A DNA stretch of 64,000 nucleotides. It comes from CAVUFH01 sp963740835 (GTDB lineage Bacteria; Actinomycetota; Acidimicrobiia; IMCC26256; PALSA-610). Made by a program: the position numbers and the translations under genes. How positions within the stretch are numbered: position 1 is the first letter of the stretch; each line of letters starts with the position of its first letter. Shown piece after piece: positions 53,010-59,828 of this stretch. Under the pieces are notes generated by a model. The model was given only the letters and a program-made list of their open reading frames with translations, did no database searches and had not been told where the DNA came from. The stretch covers positions 434,001-498,000 of the forward strand of contig CAVUFH010000003.1 of the NCBI GenBank assembly GCA_963740835.1. Direction: 5' to 3'.

Positions 53010-53279
53010 TCACGCGAGCTTCATGAACATGCGCTCGACGTCCGCGAGCGCGTAACCATCGGCTTCCGCTTCGTCAGGTCGTTCGACGCAGTACGTCAAG
53101 CCGGCCGCGACGAGCTTGAATCCGGCCTGCTCGAGTGCCTTCGTCGCCGCGGAAATCTGCATCACGACCTCGCGGCACTCGCGCCCTTCGGCGAGCATCC
53201 GTTCGACGGCCTGCACCTGTCCGGCTGCGCGCCGCAGCCGCTTGCGGACATCGCCCACGACATCTTCGGGGATCTGCAT
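53010..53279 (-). CDS. CsoR-family repressor of CstR type (persulfide sensor)
   Basis: An 89-residue all-helical CsoR/RcnR-like protein: DVVGDVRKRLRRAAGQVQAVERMLAEGRECREVVMQISAATKALEQAGFKLVAAGLTYCVERP. Cys35 and Cys64 are present, but the His four residues before the second Cys, which completes the Cu(I) site in CsoR, is Gly60. Two Cys 29 residues apart without the His is the CstR pattern, in which per- and polysulfides crosslink the dithiol and release DNA. The neighbours and the operator at 54829-54844 agree with this. It probably represses the whole operon, itself included. Confidence 0.87.
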   Translation of the reverse strand: MQIPEDVVGDVRKRLRRAAGQVQAVERMLAEGRECREVVMQISAATKALEQAGFKLVAAGLTYCVERPDEAEADGYALADVERMFMKLA

Positions 53280-53294
53280 GCGGTTTCTCCTTGC

Positions 53295-54386
53295 TCAGAC
53301 CGAGCAGCGGTTCGGGCCGGCTTCCAGACGCGCGAGCGCCGCGCGCGGCAGGTCCGAACGGCCCATGTTGGCGTTGATGATCTCGACATAGTTCGGCGGC
53401 CGCGGCGTTGCCCGTTCGGTCGCCCATGCGACGAACGCGTCCTCGTCGAAGGAAAGCGGCGCGAGGGTCTCGCGCAGCGTGCGCAGCGTCGCGCCGACCG
53501 GCACGTCGGGCCGGACGCGTACGGCGTCGCCGTAGTGTCCTGGCAACACGAGCGCGTCGTCGGGCAGGGTGAGCACGCGTTCGTGCAGCGAGCGGTAGAG
53601 GTTGTGCGCGAATTCCTCGGCCCGTTCGGCGAGGTCCGGTCGGCCGACGCCGTCCACGAAGAGCGTGTCGCCGGTGAGCACCGCACGGTCGTCGACGAAG
53701 TACACCGTCGAACCTTGCGTATGCCCGGGAGTCCGCAGCGCCGCGACCGAGAATGCTGACCCGGCAGCGAGGGCGAACGTGTCGCCGTCATGGAGCGGCG
53801 TGTACTGGAACTCAAACGTGTCGGCCGGATTCAGGTGCAGCGTCGCGCCGGTCCGCGCGGCAAGCGCGCGGGCGCCCGAGACGTGGTCGGCGTGCAAGTG
53901 CGTGTCGAACACGCGCGCGATCTCCCAGCCATGTTCGGCGGCGACCTCGAGGTACGGGTCGATGTCGAGCGACGGGTCGACCACGAACGCTTCGGTGCCG
54001 GTACCGACGACGTACGAGAGGCAGCCCTTGCCGCGCCGGCGCACCTGCACGACGCGCACGTCGTCGTCGAGCTCGGTGACCACCCAGTCGTACACCGCGG
54101 CCCATGCCGCCATGCCACCGCGCAGGTTCGCGACGGTCAGGCCGTGCTGTGCGAGGACTTCCGCCGCGAGCGCGGACCGGCTCCCGGACGCGCACACGAC
54201 CACGATCTCGCGGTCGCGTGGGAGGTCCTGTTCGTGGTGTGCGAGCTCGCCGACCCGGATGTTCACCGCGCCCGCGATCGCCCATTCGGCAACCTCGGAC
54301 GGTTCCCGTACGTCGAGCACCAACGGCTCGTCGTCACTGCCGATCCGCGCTGCGAGCTCGGCGGCGCTGATTTCTCGGTACATCAT
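53295..54386 (-). CDS. Rhodanese-MBL fusion, persulfide dioxygenase/sulfurtransferase-like
   Basis: A 363-residue fusion. Residues 5-100 are a rhodanese domain with catalytic Cys65 in VVVCASGSRSA. Residues 115-363 are a metallo-beta-lactamase domain with His163-x-His165-x-Asp167-His168 (THLHADHVSGA), TPGHTQGS and GDTLFVDGVGRPDL, as in ETHE1-type persulfide dioxygenases. It should oxidise glutathione- or low-molecular-weight-thiol persulfides to sulfite and move sulfur between thiols. Domain order is rhodanese first, the reverse of staphylococcal CstB. Two adjacent ATGs mark the start at 54386 or 54383. Thioredoxin and the CstR-like gene flank it. Confidence 0.9.
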   Translation of the reverse strand: MMYREISAAELAARIGSDDEPLVLDVREPSEVAEWAIAGAVNIRVGELAHHEQDLPRDREIVVVCASGSRSALAAEVLAQHGLTVANLRGGMAAWAAVYDWVVTELDDDVRVVQVRRRGKGCLSYVVGTGTEAFVVDPSLDIDPYLEVAAEHGWEIARVFDTHLHADHVSGARALAARTGATLHLNPADTFEFQYTPLHDGDTFALAAGSAFSVAALRTPGHTQGSTVYFVDDRAVLTGDTLFVDGVGRPDLAERAEEFAHNLYRSLHERVLTLPDDALVLPGHYGDAVRVRPDVPVGATLRTLRETLAPLSFDEDAFVAWATERATPRPPNYVEIINANMGRSDLPRAALARLEAGPNRCSV

Positions 54387-54420
54387 CGATCTCCCGGTCA
54401 CGGTCGTCGTCCCGACGCAG

Positions 54421-54786
54421 TCACGCCGACGCCTGCTGCGCACGTGCGGCACCCACCTGATCCATGTCGAGGGCGCGCAGCTTGGCGATCAGATCCGCGA
54501 GCACCGGCGCGGACAGCGCACCCGGCTGCGAGAACACCAAGTTGCCGTCGCGGAACGCCATCAAGGTCGGGATCGACATGATGCGCGCCGCCGCGGCGAG
54601 CGACGGCTCAGCCTCGGTGTCGACGTTCCCGAACACGATGTCGGGATGCTCGCCCGCCGCGGCTTCGAAGACCGGTGCGAACGTGCGGCATGGCCCGCAC
54701 CACGACGCCCACCAGTCGACGAGCACGATGCCGTCTTGCGTCACGGTGGTCTCGAACGTTTCTGCGGTCAGGGCAACGGTGCCCAT
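54421..54786 (-). CDS. trxA: Thioredoxin, first gene of persulfide-response operon
   Basis: A 121-residue thioredoxin with the classical active site WASWCGPCRTFAPVFE and the cis-Pro segment IMSIPTLMAFRDG. It is cytoplasmic and reduces disulfides; in this operon it may regenerate the rhodanese-MBL enzyme or strip persulfides from proteins. The ATG at 54786 lies 42 bp from the CstR-type operator, with a good GAGGAGG ribosome site between. It is the first gene of the leftward operon. Confidence 0.93.
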   Translation of the reverse strand: MGTVALTAETFETTVTQDGIVLVDWWASWCGPCRTFAPVFEAAAGEHPDIVFGNVDTEAEPSLAAAARIMSIPTLMAFRDGNLVFSQPGALSAPVLADLIAKLRALDMDQVGAARAQQASA

Positions 54787-54828
54787 GAGCGGCCTCCTCG
54801 ATCAGGTCAGTGCTGTACCCAACCCAGT

Positions 54829-54844
54829 ATACCCCCCGGGGTAT
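54829..54844 (-). promoter_or_regulatory. CstR/CsoR-type operator overlapping the trxA promoter
   Basis: The sequence ATACCCC-CC-GGGGTAT is an inverted repeat with 7-bp arms and a 2-bp spacer. It matches the known operator style of CstR and CsoR proteins (AT-flanked runs of four C and four G). A possible -10, TATACT, read on the minus strand at 54831-54826, overlaps the left edge, so a bound repressor would block transcription of the operon. Confidence 0.85.
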
Positions 54845-55006
54845 TCCGAGACCGGCGAAGAACCGCACTTCGGGCGGGCGCGTCCCCGCCCTCATTTGGT
54901 GTCGGTGCGCCCCGTCAGGAAGGGACCTTCGGCCCTCTGCAGCGCGCGTTCGCGTCCGTACCGTGGGGGTATCGGCACTGACGTGCCTCTGACGAGGAGG
55001 GCGACG

Positions 55007-55366
55007 ATGGGCCACTACGCCAACGTGATGGAGGAGTTGAAGGAGCCCACGCGGTCACTGCGGCACCTTGGCGGTGACGTCTGGAAGGGTTTCGGCGAGC
55101 TGCATCGCGCCGCAGTTGCCGACGGAGTCGTGTCGGCGCGCACGAAGGAGCTGATCGCACTCGCGATCTCCGTCATCAAGGAGTGCGACGGCTGCATCGC
55201 GTACCACGCGAGTGCCGCGGCTCGTCTCGGCGCGACCGAGGAAGAGGTCGCCGAGGTCCTCGGCGTCGCGCTGTTGATGGGTGGTGGGCCGGCAAGCGTA
55301 TGGGCGCCGCGCGCGTTGGTCGCCTACCGTGAATTCGCCGGCCGCCCAGTCGCACGAGCGAGCTGA
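55007..55366 (+). CDS. Carboxymuconolactone decarboxylase / AhpD-like protein
   Basis: A 119-residue AhpD-like protein. The catalytic pattern is visible in SARTKELIALAISVIKECDGCIAYHASAAARLGATEEEVAEVLGVALLMGG, with the CxxC pair and the His of Cys-Asp-Gly-Cys-Ile-Ala-Tyr-His. Such proteins reduce peroxides or disulfides using the CxxC. It is divergent from trxA; a GGGGTAT half-site at 54966-54972 hints that the CstR-like repressor may also act here. A GAGGAGG site precedes the ATG. Confidence 0.88.
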   Translation: MGHYANVMEELKEPTRSLRHLGGDVWKGFGELHRAAVADGVVSARTKELIALAISVIKECDGCIAYHASAAARLGATEEEVAEVLGVALLMGGGPASVWAPRALVAYREFAGRPVARAS

Positions 55367-55716
55367 GCGCAAGGCGGCGAGCCGAACCAGACGGCTACCG
55401 GATTGACGGCGTCGCACTCTTCGCGCGAGCTCGCTCTCCCTCCGTGCGTCGAGGGGCCATTCGCCGCTGATACATGTGACGCGATGGGCGCTTCATGCCG
55501 GACGTCGGGCGGCGATGGTCGCCCAGGACGGGGGGTGCCGGGCCGAAGTTCGAGCGTGGCGTACGCCGGGCGTGGCTATCTCGCTGGGAAGCCGGACGCC
55601 ATCGTCTCATCGCCTCTTCTTCACCGTCGAGGGACGGCAGTTGCTCGCGTTACAAAGTCGTGAACGTGTCCGCCCGCGCTGGAGAACCGGCACGGCGACG
55701 CCCTAAACAACCCCCC
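55367..55716. other. 350-bp region without a supported gene
   Basis: Short open frames exist on the plus strand (for example 55476-55706) but they are Arg/Ser-rich, lack ribosome sites and match no family. I see no repeat, hairpin or clear promoter. It could hold regulatory DNA for the small genes that follow, or a decayed gene. Confidence 0.4.
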
Positions 55717-55932
55717 ATGAGGGATTCTGGTGACGTCATGGCCCGCGTCCAGGATGACGACGCGGCCGTCCGTATCGCATCCGAACGCATCGTGGAAGCG
55801 TTCGACAAGCCGGCGGATGTGGTCGAAGCGACGGTGCGCGATGAACTGGAACGGAGGCGCGATTCGGCGCGCATACAGACGTTCGTGCCCATCTTCGCCG
55901 AGCGCGCGGCACGGGCGCGTCTCGCCGGCTAG
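55717..55932 (+). CDS. Three-helix-bundle dimerisation-type small protein
   Basis: A 71-residue acidic/basic helical protein: ARVQDDDAAVRIASERIVEAF, KPADVVEATVRDELERRRDSARIQTFVPIFAERAARARL. The pattern of a short helix, a D/E-rich helix and a final VPIFAERAAR helix is that of the small three-helix-bundle (DUF3562-like) proteins common in Actinobacteria. No function is known. The start may be the ATG at 55717 or the one at 55738; neither has a clear ribosome site. Confidence 0.65.
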   Translation: MRDSGDVMARVQDDDAAVRIASERIVEAFDKPADVVEATVRDELERRRDSARIQTFVPIFAERAARARLAG

Positions 55933-55939
55933 CGAAGCC

Positions 55940-56149
55940 ATGCAGCCGACCGCGCGCGAGCTCGAGCTTCGTCGACTCGCGCGACGCGAGGGGCTCAAGC
56001 TTGTCCGGTGTCCGAGCCGAATCCAGGCGCATCACAACTACGACACGTACATGCTTGTCGACCGCGTTACCGACGTTGTCGTGTACGGCGACGAACTCGC
56101 GGGCAACGGCCTCGACCTCAACGACGTCGAACAGGTACTCAACGAGTAG
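55940..56149 (+). CDS. Small conserved-looking hypothetical protein
   Basis: A 69-residue protein starting 7 bp after the previous stop. It begins with a basic helix (TARELELRRLARREGLKLVRC) and continues with two beta strands and a helix: HHNYDTYMLVDRVTDVVVYGDELAGNGLDLNDVEQVL. The compact alpha-beta pattern resembles small actinobacterial proteins of unknown function. I cannot assign a role. It is probably cotranscribed with the preceding gene. Confidence 0.6.
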   Translation: MQPTARELELRRLARREGLKLVRCPSRIQAHHNYDTYMLVDRVTDVVVYGDELAGNGLDLNDVEQVLNE

Positions 56150-56160
56150 TGAGACCGACC

Positions 56161-56176
56161 CGCGACCGCGGTCGCG
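56161..56176. terminator. Perfect 16-bp palindrome after the small-protein pair
   Basis: CGCGACCGCGGTCGCG is its own reverse complement and begins 12 bp after the stop at 56149. It could be a compact terminator-like hairpin or a protein site. The region 56177-56363 behind it has no supported gene; a 10-bp unit CGCGGACTTG is repeated head to tail at 56241-56260. Confidence 0.45.
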
Positions 56177-56363
56177 ACATTTGGCACTGCAATTGAGCGC
56201 CACTGTGCGTCGCACCAGCCCAACCGACGTGGGACTCGAACGCGGACTTGCGCGGACTTGCAATACGCGCGCGTCACCTCGTCTTGGGCACCGTGATCTC
56301 GAAGGTTTTCGCGACGTGCCGTACAGCTTCGCGATGTTGTGGGTCCCCCGCATGATCCTCCCG

Positions 56364-56391
56364 TTGACGCATGCCGATATCGGTATATGAT
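56364..56391 (+). promoter_or_regulatory. Promoter with ArsR operator inside the spacer
   Basis: TTGACG at 56364-56369 and TATGAT at 56386-56391 form a consensus-like -35/-10 pair with a 16-bp spacer. The spacer contains the perfect palindrome CCGATATCGG at 56374-56383, an ideal place for the ArsR product to block polymerase. The ATG at 56399 is 7 bp past the -10, so the transcript is probably leaderless. Confidence 0.75.
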
Positions 56392-56398
56392 GGGCGGC

Positions 56399-56740
56399 AT
56401 GGCACGAGCAGCGACGACGGCGGACGTCTTCAACGCGATCGCCGAGCCGCAGCGCCGGGAGATCCTGGTGCTGCTGCGGGCGGGTGAGCGGCCGGTGACC
56501 CAGTTGGCCCAGGAGTTGGGGATGACCCAGCCGGGGGCGTCCAAACACCTGCGGGTGCTCCGGGAGGTCGGGCTGGTGCGGGACCGCAAGGCAGGCAAGC
56601 TGCGCATGTACGGCCTTGATGCCCGCGGGCTGCGACCGGTCCACGAGTGGACCGGCGGGTTCGAGCGGTTCTGGAACGAGAGCTTCGACCAGCTGGACGA
56701 GTACGTGCAGGACCTCAAGCAGGCAAGGCAGGAGGAGTGA
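56399..56740 (+). CDS. ArsR family regulator of SRPBCC/reductase cassette
   Basis: A 113-residue winged-helix protein: ADVFNAIAEPQRREILVLLRAGERPVTQLAQELGMTQPGASKHLRVLREVGLVRDRKAGKLRMYGLDARGLRPVHEWTGGFERFWNESFDQLDEYV arranged as the usual ArsR helices, wing and dimer helix. No metal-binding Cys is present. It heads a three-gene unit with an SRPBCC protein and a DHFR-like protein, a combination common in soil Actinobacteria. Start choice follows the promoter geometry; an ATG at 56387 would lie within the -10 box. Confidence 0.9.
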   Translation: MARAATTADVFNAIAEPQRREILVLLRAGERPVTQLAQELGMTQPGASKHLRVLREVGLVRDRKAGKLRMYGLDARGLRPVHEWTGGFERFWNESFDQLDEYVQDLKQARQEE

Positions 56741-56743
56741 CCG

Positions 56744-57250
56744 ATGGCAGCGACAGGACCGGACGCACCGGTGCAGTCAGCGACGGCCGACCGCGAGATC
56801 GTGATCTCCCGGGTCATCAGTGCCCCCCGGGAGCTGGTGTTCGAGGCGTTCACCGAAGTCCGGCACCTGTCGCGATGGTGGGGACCGGAGGGGTTCACCA
56901 CCACCACGCGGGCGTTCGAGTTCCGCGTCGGCGGGGAGTGGGAGTTCGTGATGCACGGACCGGACGGGACGGACTATCAGGAGTGGATCTCCTGGACCGA
57001 GATCGCCCCGCCGGAGCGGATCGCGTTGCTCCACGGTGAATCCCGCGGCGACCCGAACGCCTTCGAGTCGGTCCTCACGTTCGCGCCCGACGGCGCGGCG
57101 ACGCGGATCGAGATGCGCACGGTGTTCCCCACCAAGGAGCTGCGCGACGAGGCGGTTGAGAAGTACCACGCGATCGAGGGCGGCCAGCAGACCCTGAGCA
57201 ACCTGGCCGCCTACGTCACCGAGATCGTTCGGAAGGGAGCGGAGGGTTGA
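56744..57250 (+). CDS. SRPBCC/AHSA1-like protein
   Basis: A 168-residue START-like protein: DREIVISRVISAPRELVFEAFTEVRHLSRWWGPEGFTTTTRAFEFRVGGEWEFVMHGPDGTDYQEWISWTEIAPPERI and a final TKELRDEAVEKYHAIEGGQQTLSNLAAYV helix. The RWWGPEGF segment is typical of the AHSA1 group. It begins 3 bp after the ArsR stop and ends in a TGATG junction with the next gene. The cassette's codon style (more CGG, GAG and GTG) differs somewhat from its neighbours. Confidence 0.9.
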   Translation: MAATGPDAPVQSATADREIVISRVISAPRELVFEAFTEVRHLSRWWGPEGFTTTTRAFEFRVGGEWEFVMHGPDGTDYQEWISWTEIAPPERIALLHGESRGDPNAFESVLTFAPDGAATRIEMRTVFPTKELRDEAVEKYHAIEGGQQTLSNLAAYVTEIVRKGAEG

Positions 57251-57870
57251 TGGCCGGGAAGGTGTTCTTCAGCGTGTCGATGTCGCTTGACGGCTTCATC
57301 GCGCCCGCGTCCCTCGGGGACTTGATGGGACAGCAGTGGATGGAGCTGCAGCAGTGGATCTTCCCGCAGCGGTTCTTCCGGGAGAACCTGAAGCTTGGCG
57401 AGGGCGGCGAGGAAGGGCGCGACAACGACATCGTGCGGGAGACCTTCGAGCGCACCGGCGCGAGCGTGATGGGGAAGCGCATGTTCGACGCCGGCGAGCA
57501 GGCGTGGCCGGAGGAGGCGCCGTTCCACACGCCGGTGTTCGTCGTGACGCACGAGAAGCGTGACCCCTGGGAGCGGCCGGGTGGAACCACCTTCCACTTC
57601 GTCAATGACGGCATCGAGGCCGCGCTCGACCAGGCCCGCGAGGCCGCCCGCGACCGGGACGTCCGCATCGCGGGCGGCGGCGCGACGATCCTGGAGTACG
57701 TGAACGCCGGCCTGATCGACGAGTTCTCGATCGCGCTGTCACCGGTACTGTTCGGCTCCGGAATCCGCCTGTTCGAGGGCGTGGACGCGGGCCGCGTGGC
57801 CCTGCAGCCGGTCCGCGTGGAGCGCTCCCCCAGGGTGACGCACCTGACCTACACCGTTCGGGAGCGGTGA
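57250..57870 (+). CDS. Dihydrofolate-reductase-like (RibD C-terminal) protein
   Basis: A 206-residue DHFR-like protein: GKVFFSVSMSLDGFIAPASLGDLMGQQWMELQQWIFPQRFFRENLKLG, ASVMGKRMFDAGEQAWPEEAPFHTPVFVVTHEKRDPW, DVRIAGGGATILEYVNAGLIDEFSIALSPVLFGSGIRLF. The AGGGATILEYVNAG segment binds NADPH in relatives. The reaction is unknown; true folate reduction is doubtful. The ATG overlaps the SRPBCC stop. It resembles the broken reductase at 43026 only in fold. The gene ends 14 bp before the left copy of the tRNA repeat. Confidence 0.88.
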   Translation: MAGKVFFSVSMSLDGFIAPASLGDLMGQQWMELQQWIFPQRFFRENLKLGEGGEEGRDNDIVRETFERTGASVMGKRMFDAGEQAWPEEAPFHTPVFVVTHEKRDPWERPGGTTFHFVNDGIEAALDQAREAARDRDVRIAGGGATILEYVNAGLIDEFSIALSPVLFGSGIRLFEGVDAGRVALQPVRVERSPRVTHLTYTVRER

Positions 57871-57884
57871 CTGTCCCGAACTCG

Positions 57885-57931
57885 GCGCGCTCGGAGGGAC
57901 TCGAACACCCAACCTTCTGATCCGTAGTCAG
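57885..57931. repeat. Left direct repeat: 3' half of tRNA-Arg (att-like)
   Basis: This 47-bp stretch repeats 63542-63588 with one mismatch (A at 57907 for C). It contains the acceptor 3' strand, the T arm and the anticodon stem-loop 3' part of tRNA-Arg, read on the minus strand. The 5' half of the tRNA is absent, so this is a duplicated fragment, as left by an integrase that uses a tRNA gene as attB. Confidence 0.9.
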
Positions 57932-57960
57932 GGTGTCGTCGCGTCGCGTTGATTCAACCA

Positions 57961-58200
57961 ATGCCTCTGAGTGCGCTCACCGGGGAAGCGAAAGCCCACC
58001 ACGTGCAGGCGTCCGCGCTCGAACGGCCGGGCCAGATCGGTGCGGCCGGGCGCGCGTTCGACGCCGCGCTCGAGGCCGCGCGCAATCGAGAAGCTCGACC
58101 TCACCTACCGGCACCTGGAGACGAAGGTCGCGGCCGGGACGGTCGAGCTTGTCGCCGCTGCTTCTCGCTCATTCGAGCGCAGCGTCGGACCCATCGATGA
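57961..58200 (+). CDS. Doubtful ORF, possible frameshifted remnant
   Basis: The frame from the ATG at 57961 reads SALTGEAKAHHVQASALERPGQIGAAGRAFDAALEAARN and then becomes Arg/Gly-rich. Another frame from about 58085 gives a protein-like IEKLDLTYRHLETKVAAGTVELVAAASRSFE. Joined, they look like a helical gene fragment just inside the left tRNA repeat. No family is recognised, and the second part overlaps the end of the HD-GYP gene on the other strand, so this may be noise. Confidence 0.3.
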   Translation: MPLSALTGEAKAHHVQASALERPGQIGAAGRAFDAALEAARNREARPHLPAPGDEGRGRDGRACRRCFSLIRAQRRTHR

Positions 58201-59499
58201 GGTCGCCGAGTCCCGCGGACCCGACACCCACGACCGGCGCATTCTCGTGGGCGACGTCCTCTTCGTGGCCGGCGCCGTGCTTCTCCCGCGCGTCTCGATC
58301 GCGCGGATCAGCGCCGCGGTGCACTCCGGGTGGAACTGCGTGCCCGACTTCTCGCGCAACTCTTGGAAGGCAACCTCCTGCCGGAGCGCCTTGCGGTACG
58401 AGCGGGTCGAAGTCATGGCGTCATAAGCGTCGGCGACCATGACGATGTAGGGCTCGATCGGGCGGTCGGGGTCGTCGGCGTCGAACTTCGTGTTGTCGCT
58501 GTGTCCGCTGTGGGCGACCGGCCGTAGGAAGTCGATGTGGCTCAGCATCTGCACGGCAACGGTCTCGTGTGCCCGCAGCCGGCCGAACTCTTCCGCGGTC
58601 AGCTTCCCGGGCTTGTTGAGGATCTGGTTTGGTACGACGAGCTTGCCGATGTCGTGCATCAGCGCGGCGTAGTGCAACCGCTCCCTGCGCGCGGGACTGA
58701 AGTTCATCTCTTGGCCGATGTAGCCGGCGTACTTCGCGACCCGCTCGGCGTGACCGGCTGTGTAAGGGTCCTTCGACTCGAGGGCGCGAATCAGCATGTG
58801 CACGGCCTCGTCGCGCGCTTCGGTGATGCGCATGTACGAGCGAAAGACCTCGCGCGCGATGACGATCGGGACGAGGGTCAGAACGAGCGCGGCCGCACCG
58901 AGGTCGAGATAGAGCCGACCGACGAGGAAGCCCAGCACGGCGAACGGAAAGATCTCGATGCCGGCCGGAATCAAACCCTCGAGCACGTCACGCGGCTGTC
59001 GAGTGCCCTCACAAAGGTACGAGAGCGTGATCAACGTCCACGCGACGACGAGATACACCACCGCAGAAGGGACCATCGCGAGAACCGCGAGCGGCGTCGC
59101 GGTGACGTCCACGGCATGGGTCAAACCCAACATCGCCGCCGCCGCGAGATATGAAAGAAACGACACCCCGGCGTTGAACGGTATCCAGCCCCAACGGTCG
59201 CGACGAACGTCGTTGACGTGAACGAGCCCCAAAGAACAAACCGCGGCCGCGCCCAACATCGAGCCCTTCGACGCGAACGCGACGAGCGCGGCCATGCAGA
59301 TGAACAGGCCCGGGGAAACCGACACACCGCCCGGCAGCGCGACCCGGAGGTGCGCCGTGAACGCGACGAGGATCGCGAAGACGATCAGTTCCTTCAGCGG
59401 GGGAGACCCCTCCCGCGCCAGCAAGATCAGCGCCGCCGTGACCGCGGCGCTGAAGATGCTGAGTGTGAACCAAGCGAGTTGGCGCGGAAACGGCGACAT
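58105..59499 (-). CDS. Membrane HD-GYP-like protein with degenerate GYP motif
   Basis: A 464-residue protein. Residues 1-215 contain about seven hydrophobic segments, probably a membrane sensor. Residues 230-400 form an HD-GYP domain: GHAERVAKYAGYIGQ, the metal pair His282-Asp283 in ALMHDIGKLVVP, His311 in RAHETVAVQML and VADAYDAMTSTRSYRKAL. The characteristic HHExxDGxGYP motif reads HSGHSDNTKF (330-339), so c-di-GMP hydrolysis is uncertain; it may bind the nucleotide only. The last 60 residues are Ser/Thr/Arg-rich and suspicious. It lies inside the tRNA-flanked segment and is preceded by a 29-residue peptide gene. Confidence 0.83.
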   Translation of the reverse strand: MSPFPRQLAWFTLSIFSAAVTAALILLAREGSPPLKELIVFAILVAFTAHLRVALPGGVSVSPGLFICMAALVAFASKGSMLGAAAVCSLGLVHVNDVRRDRWGWIPFNAGVSFLSYLAAAAMLGLTHAVDVTATPLAVLAMVPSAVVYLVVAWTLITLSYLCEGTRQPRDVLEGLIPAGIEIFPFAVLGFLVGRLYLDLGAAALVLTLVPIVIAREVFRSYMRITEARDEAVHMLIRALESKDPYTAGHAERVAKYAGYIGQEMNFSPARRERLHYAALMHDIGKLVVPNQILNKPGKLTAEEFGRLRAHETVAVQMLSHIDFLRPVAHSGHSDNTKFDADDPDRPIEPYIVMVADAYDAMTSTRSYRKALRQEVAFQELREKSGTQFHPECTAALIRAIETRGRSTAPATKRTSPTRMRRSWVSGPRDSATSSMGPTLRSNEREAAATSSTVPAATFVSRCR

Positions 59500-59574
59500 G
59501 CTCCTTTCAGTGTCGGCAGTCGCCGGGACCGCCCTGAGAGCAGGTCGGAGACCATGCTCTCAGCCCCTACGTGC

Positions 59575-59664
59575 TCAGCAACGACCGAAGCTGGCGCCTC
59601 CCGCCAACATGATCGCCACGACGCCGCCGCCAAGTGCGGCGATTCGGATCGCATACTTCTTCAT
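59575..59664 (-). CDS. 29-residue single-helix peptide (micropeptide A)
   Basis: A 29-codon frame reading MKKYAIRIAALGGGVVAIM, then LAGGASFGRC and a stop. It has a basic start, one hydrophobic helix of about 17 residues and a Cys at the end. A GGGAGG ribosome site is 7 bp before the ATG at 59664. A second frame of exactly the same length and style exists at 62727-62816. It lies 75 bp upstream of the HD-GYP gene on the same strand, so it may be cotranscribed. Confidence 0.5.
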   Translation of the reverse strand: MKKYAIRIAALGGGVVAIMLAGGASFGRC

Positions 59665-59828
59665 TGGCGTCCTCCCGCGTGAATCCCGGCCCACCGTTTT
59701 CGGTGGACAGGCGCCAGTCTGCGGGACTTCGAACCGACCAACCATTGGTCACCCTGACAGTTCGCGGAGAGTGATCGAGCGCACACACGGTGGCGCTTCG
59801 AGCCCATTTCGGCGCACAATCCGGAGGC

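Noticed and set aside
55403..55706. Two overlapping ORFs of 75-86 codons
   Set aside because: Arg/Ser-rich, no ribosome site, no family pattern; treated as a gap.
56274..56372. A 32-codon minus-strand frame (ending VAKTFEITVPKTR) divergent from the ArsR gene
   Set aside because: No ribosome site, and its start codon lies within the promoter/operator of the ArsR cassette; length is too short to stand without homologues.
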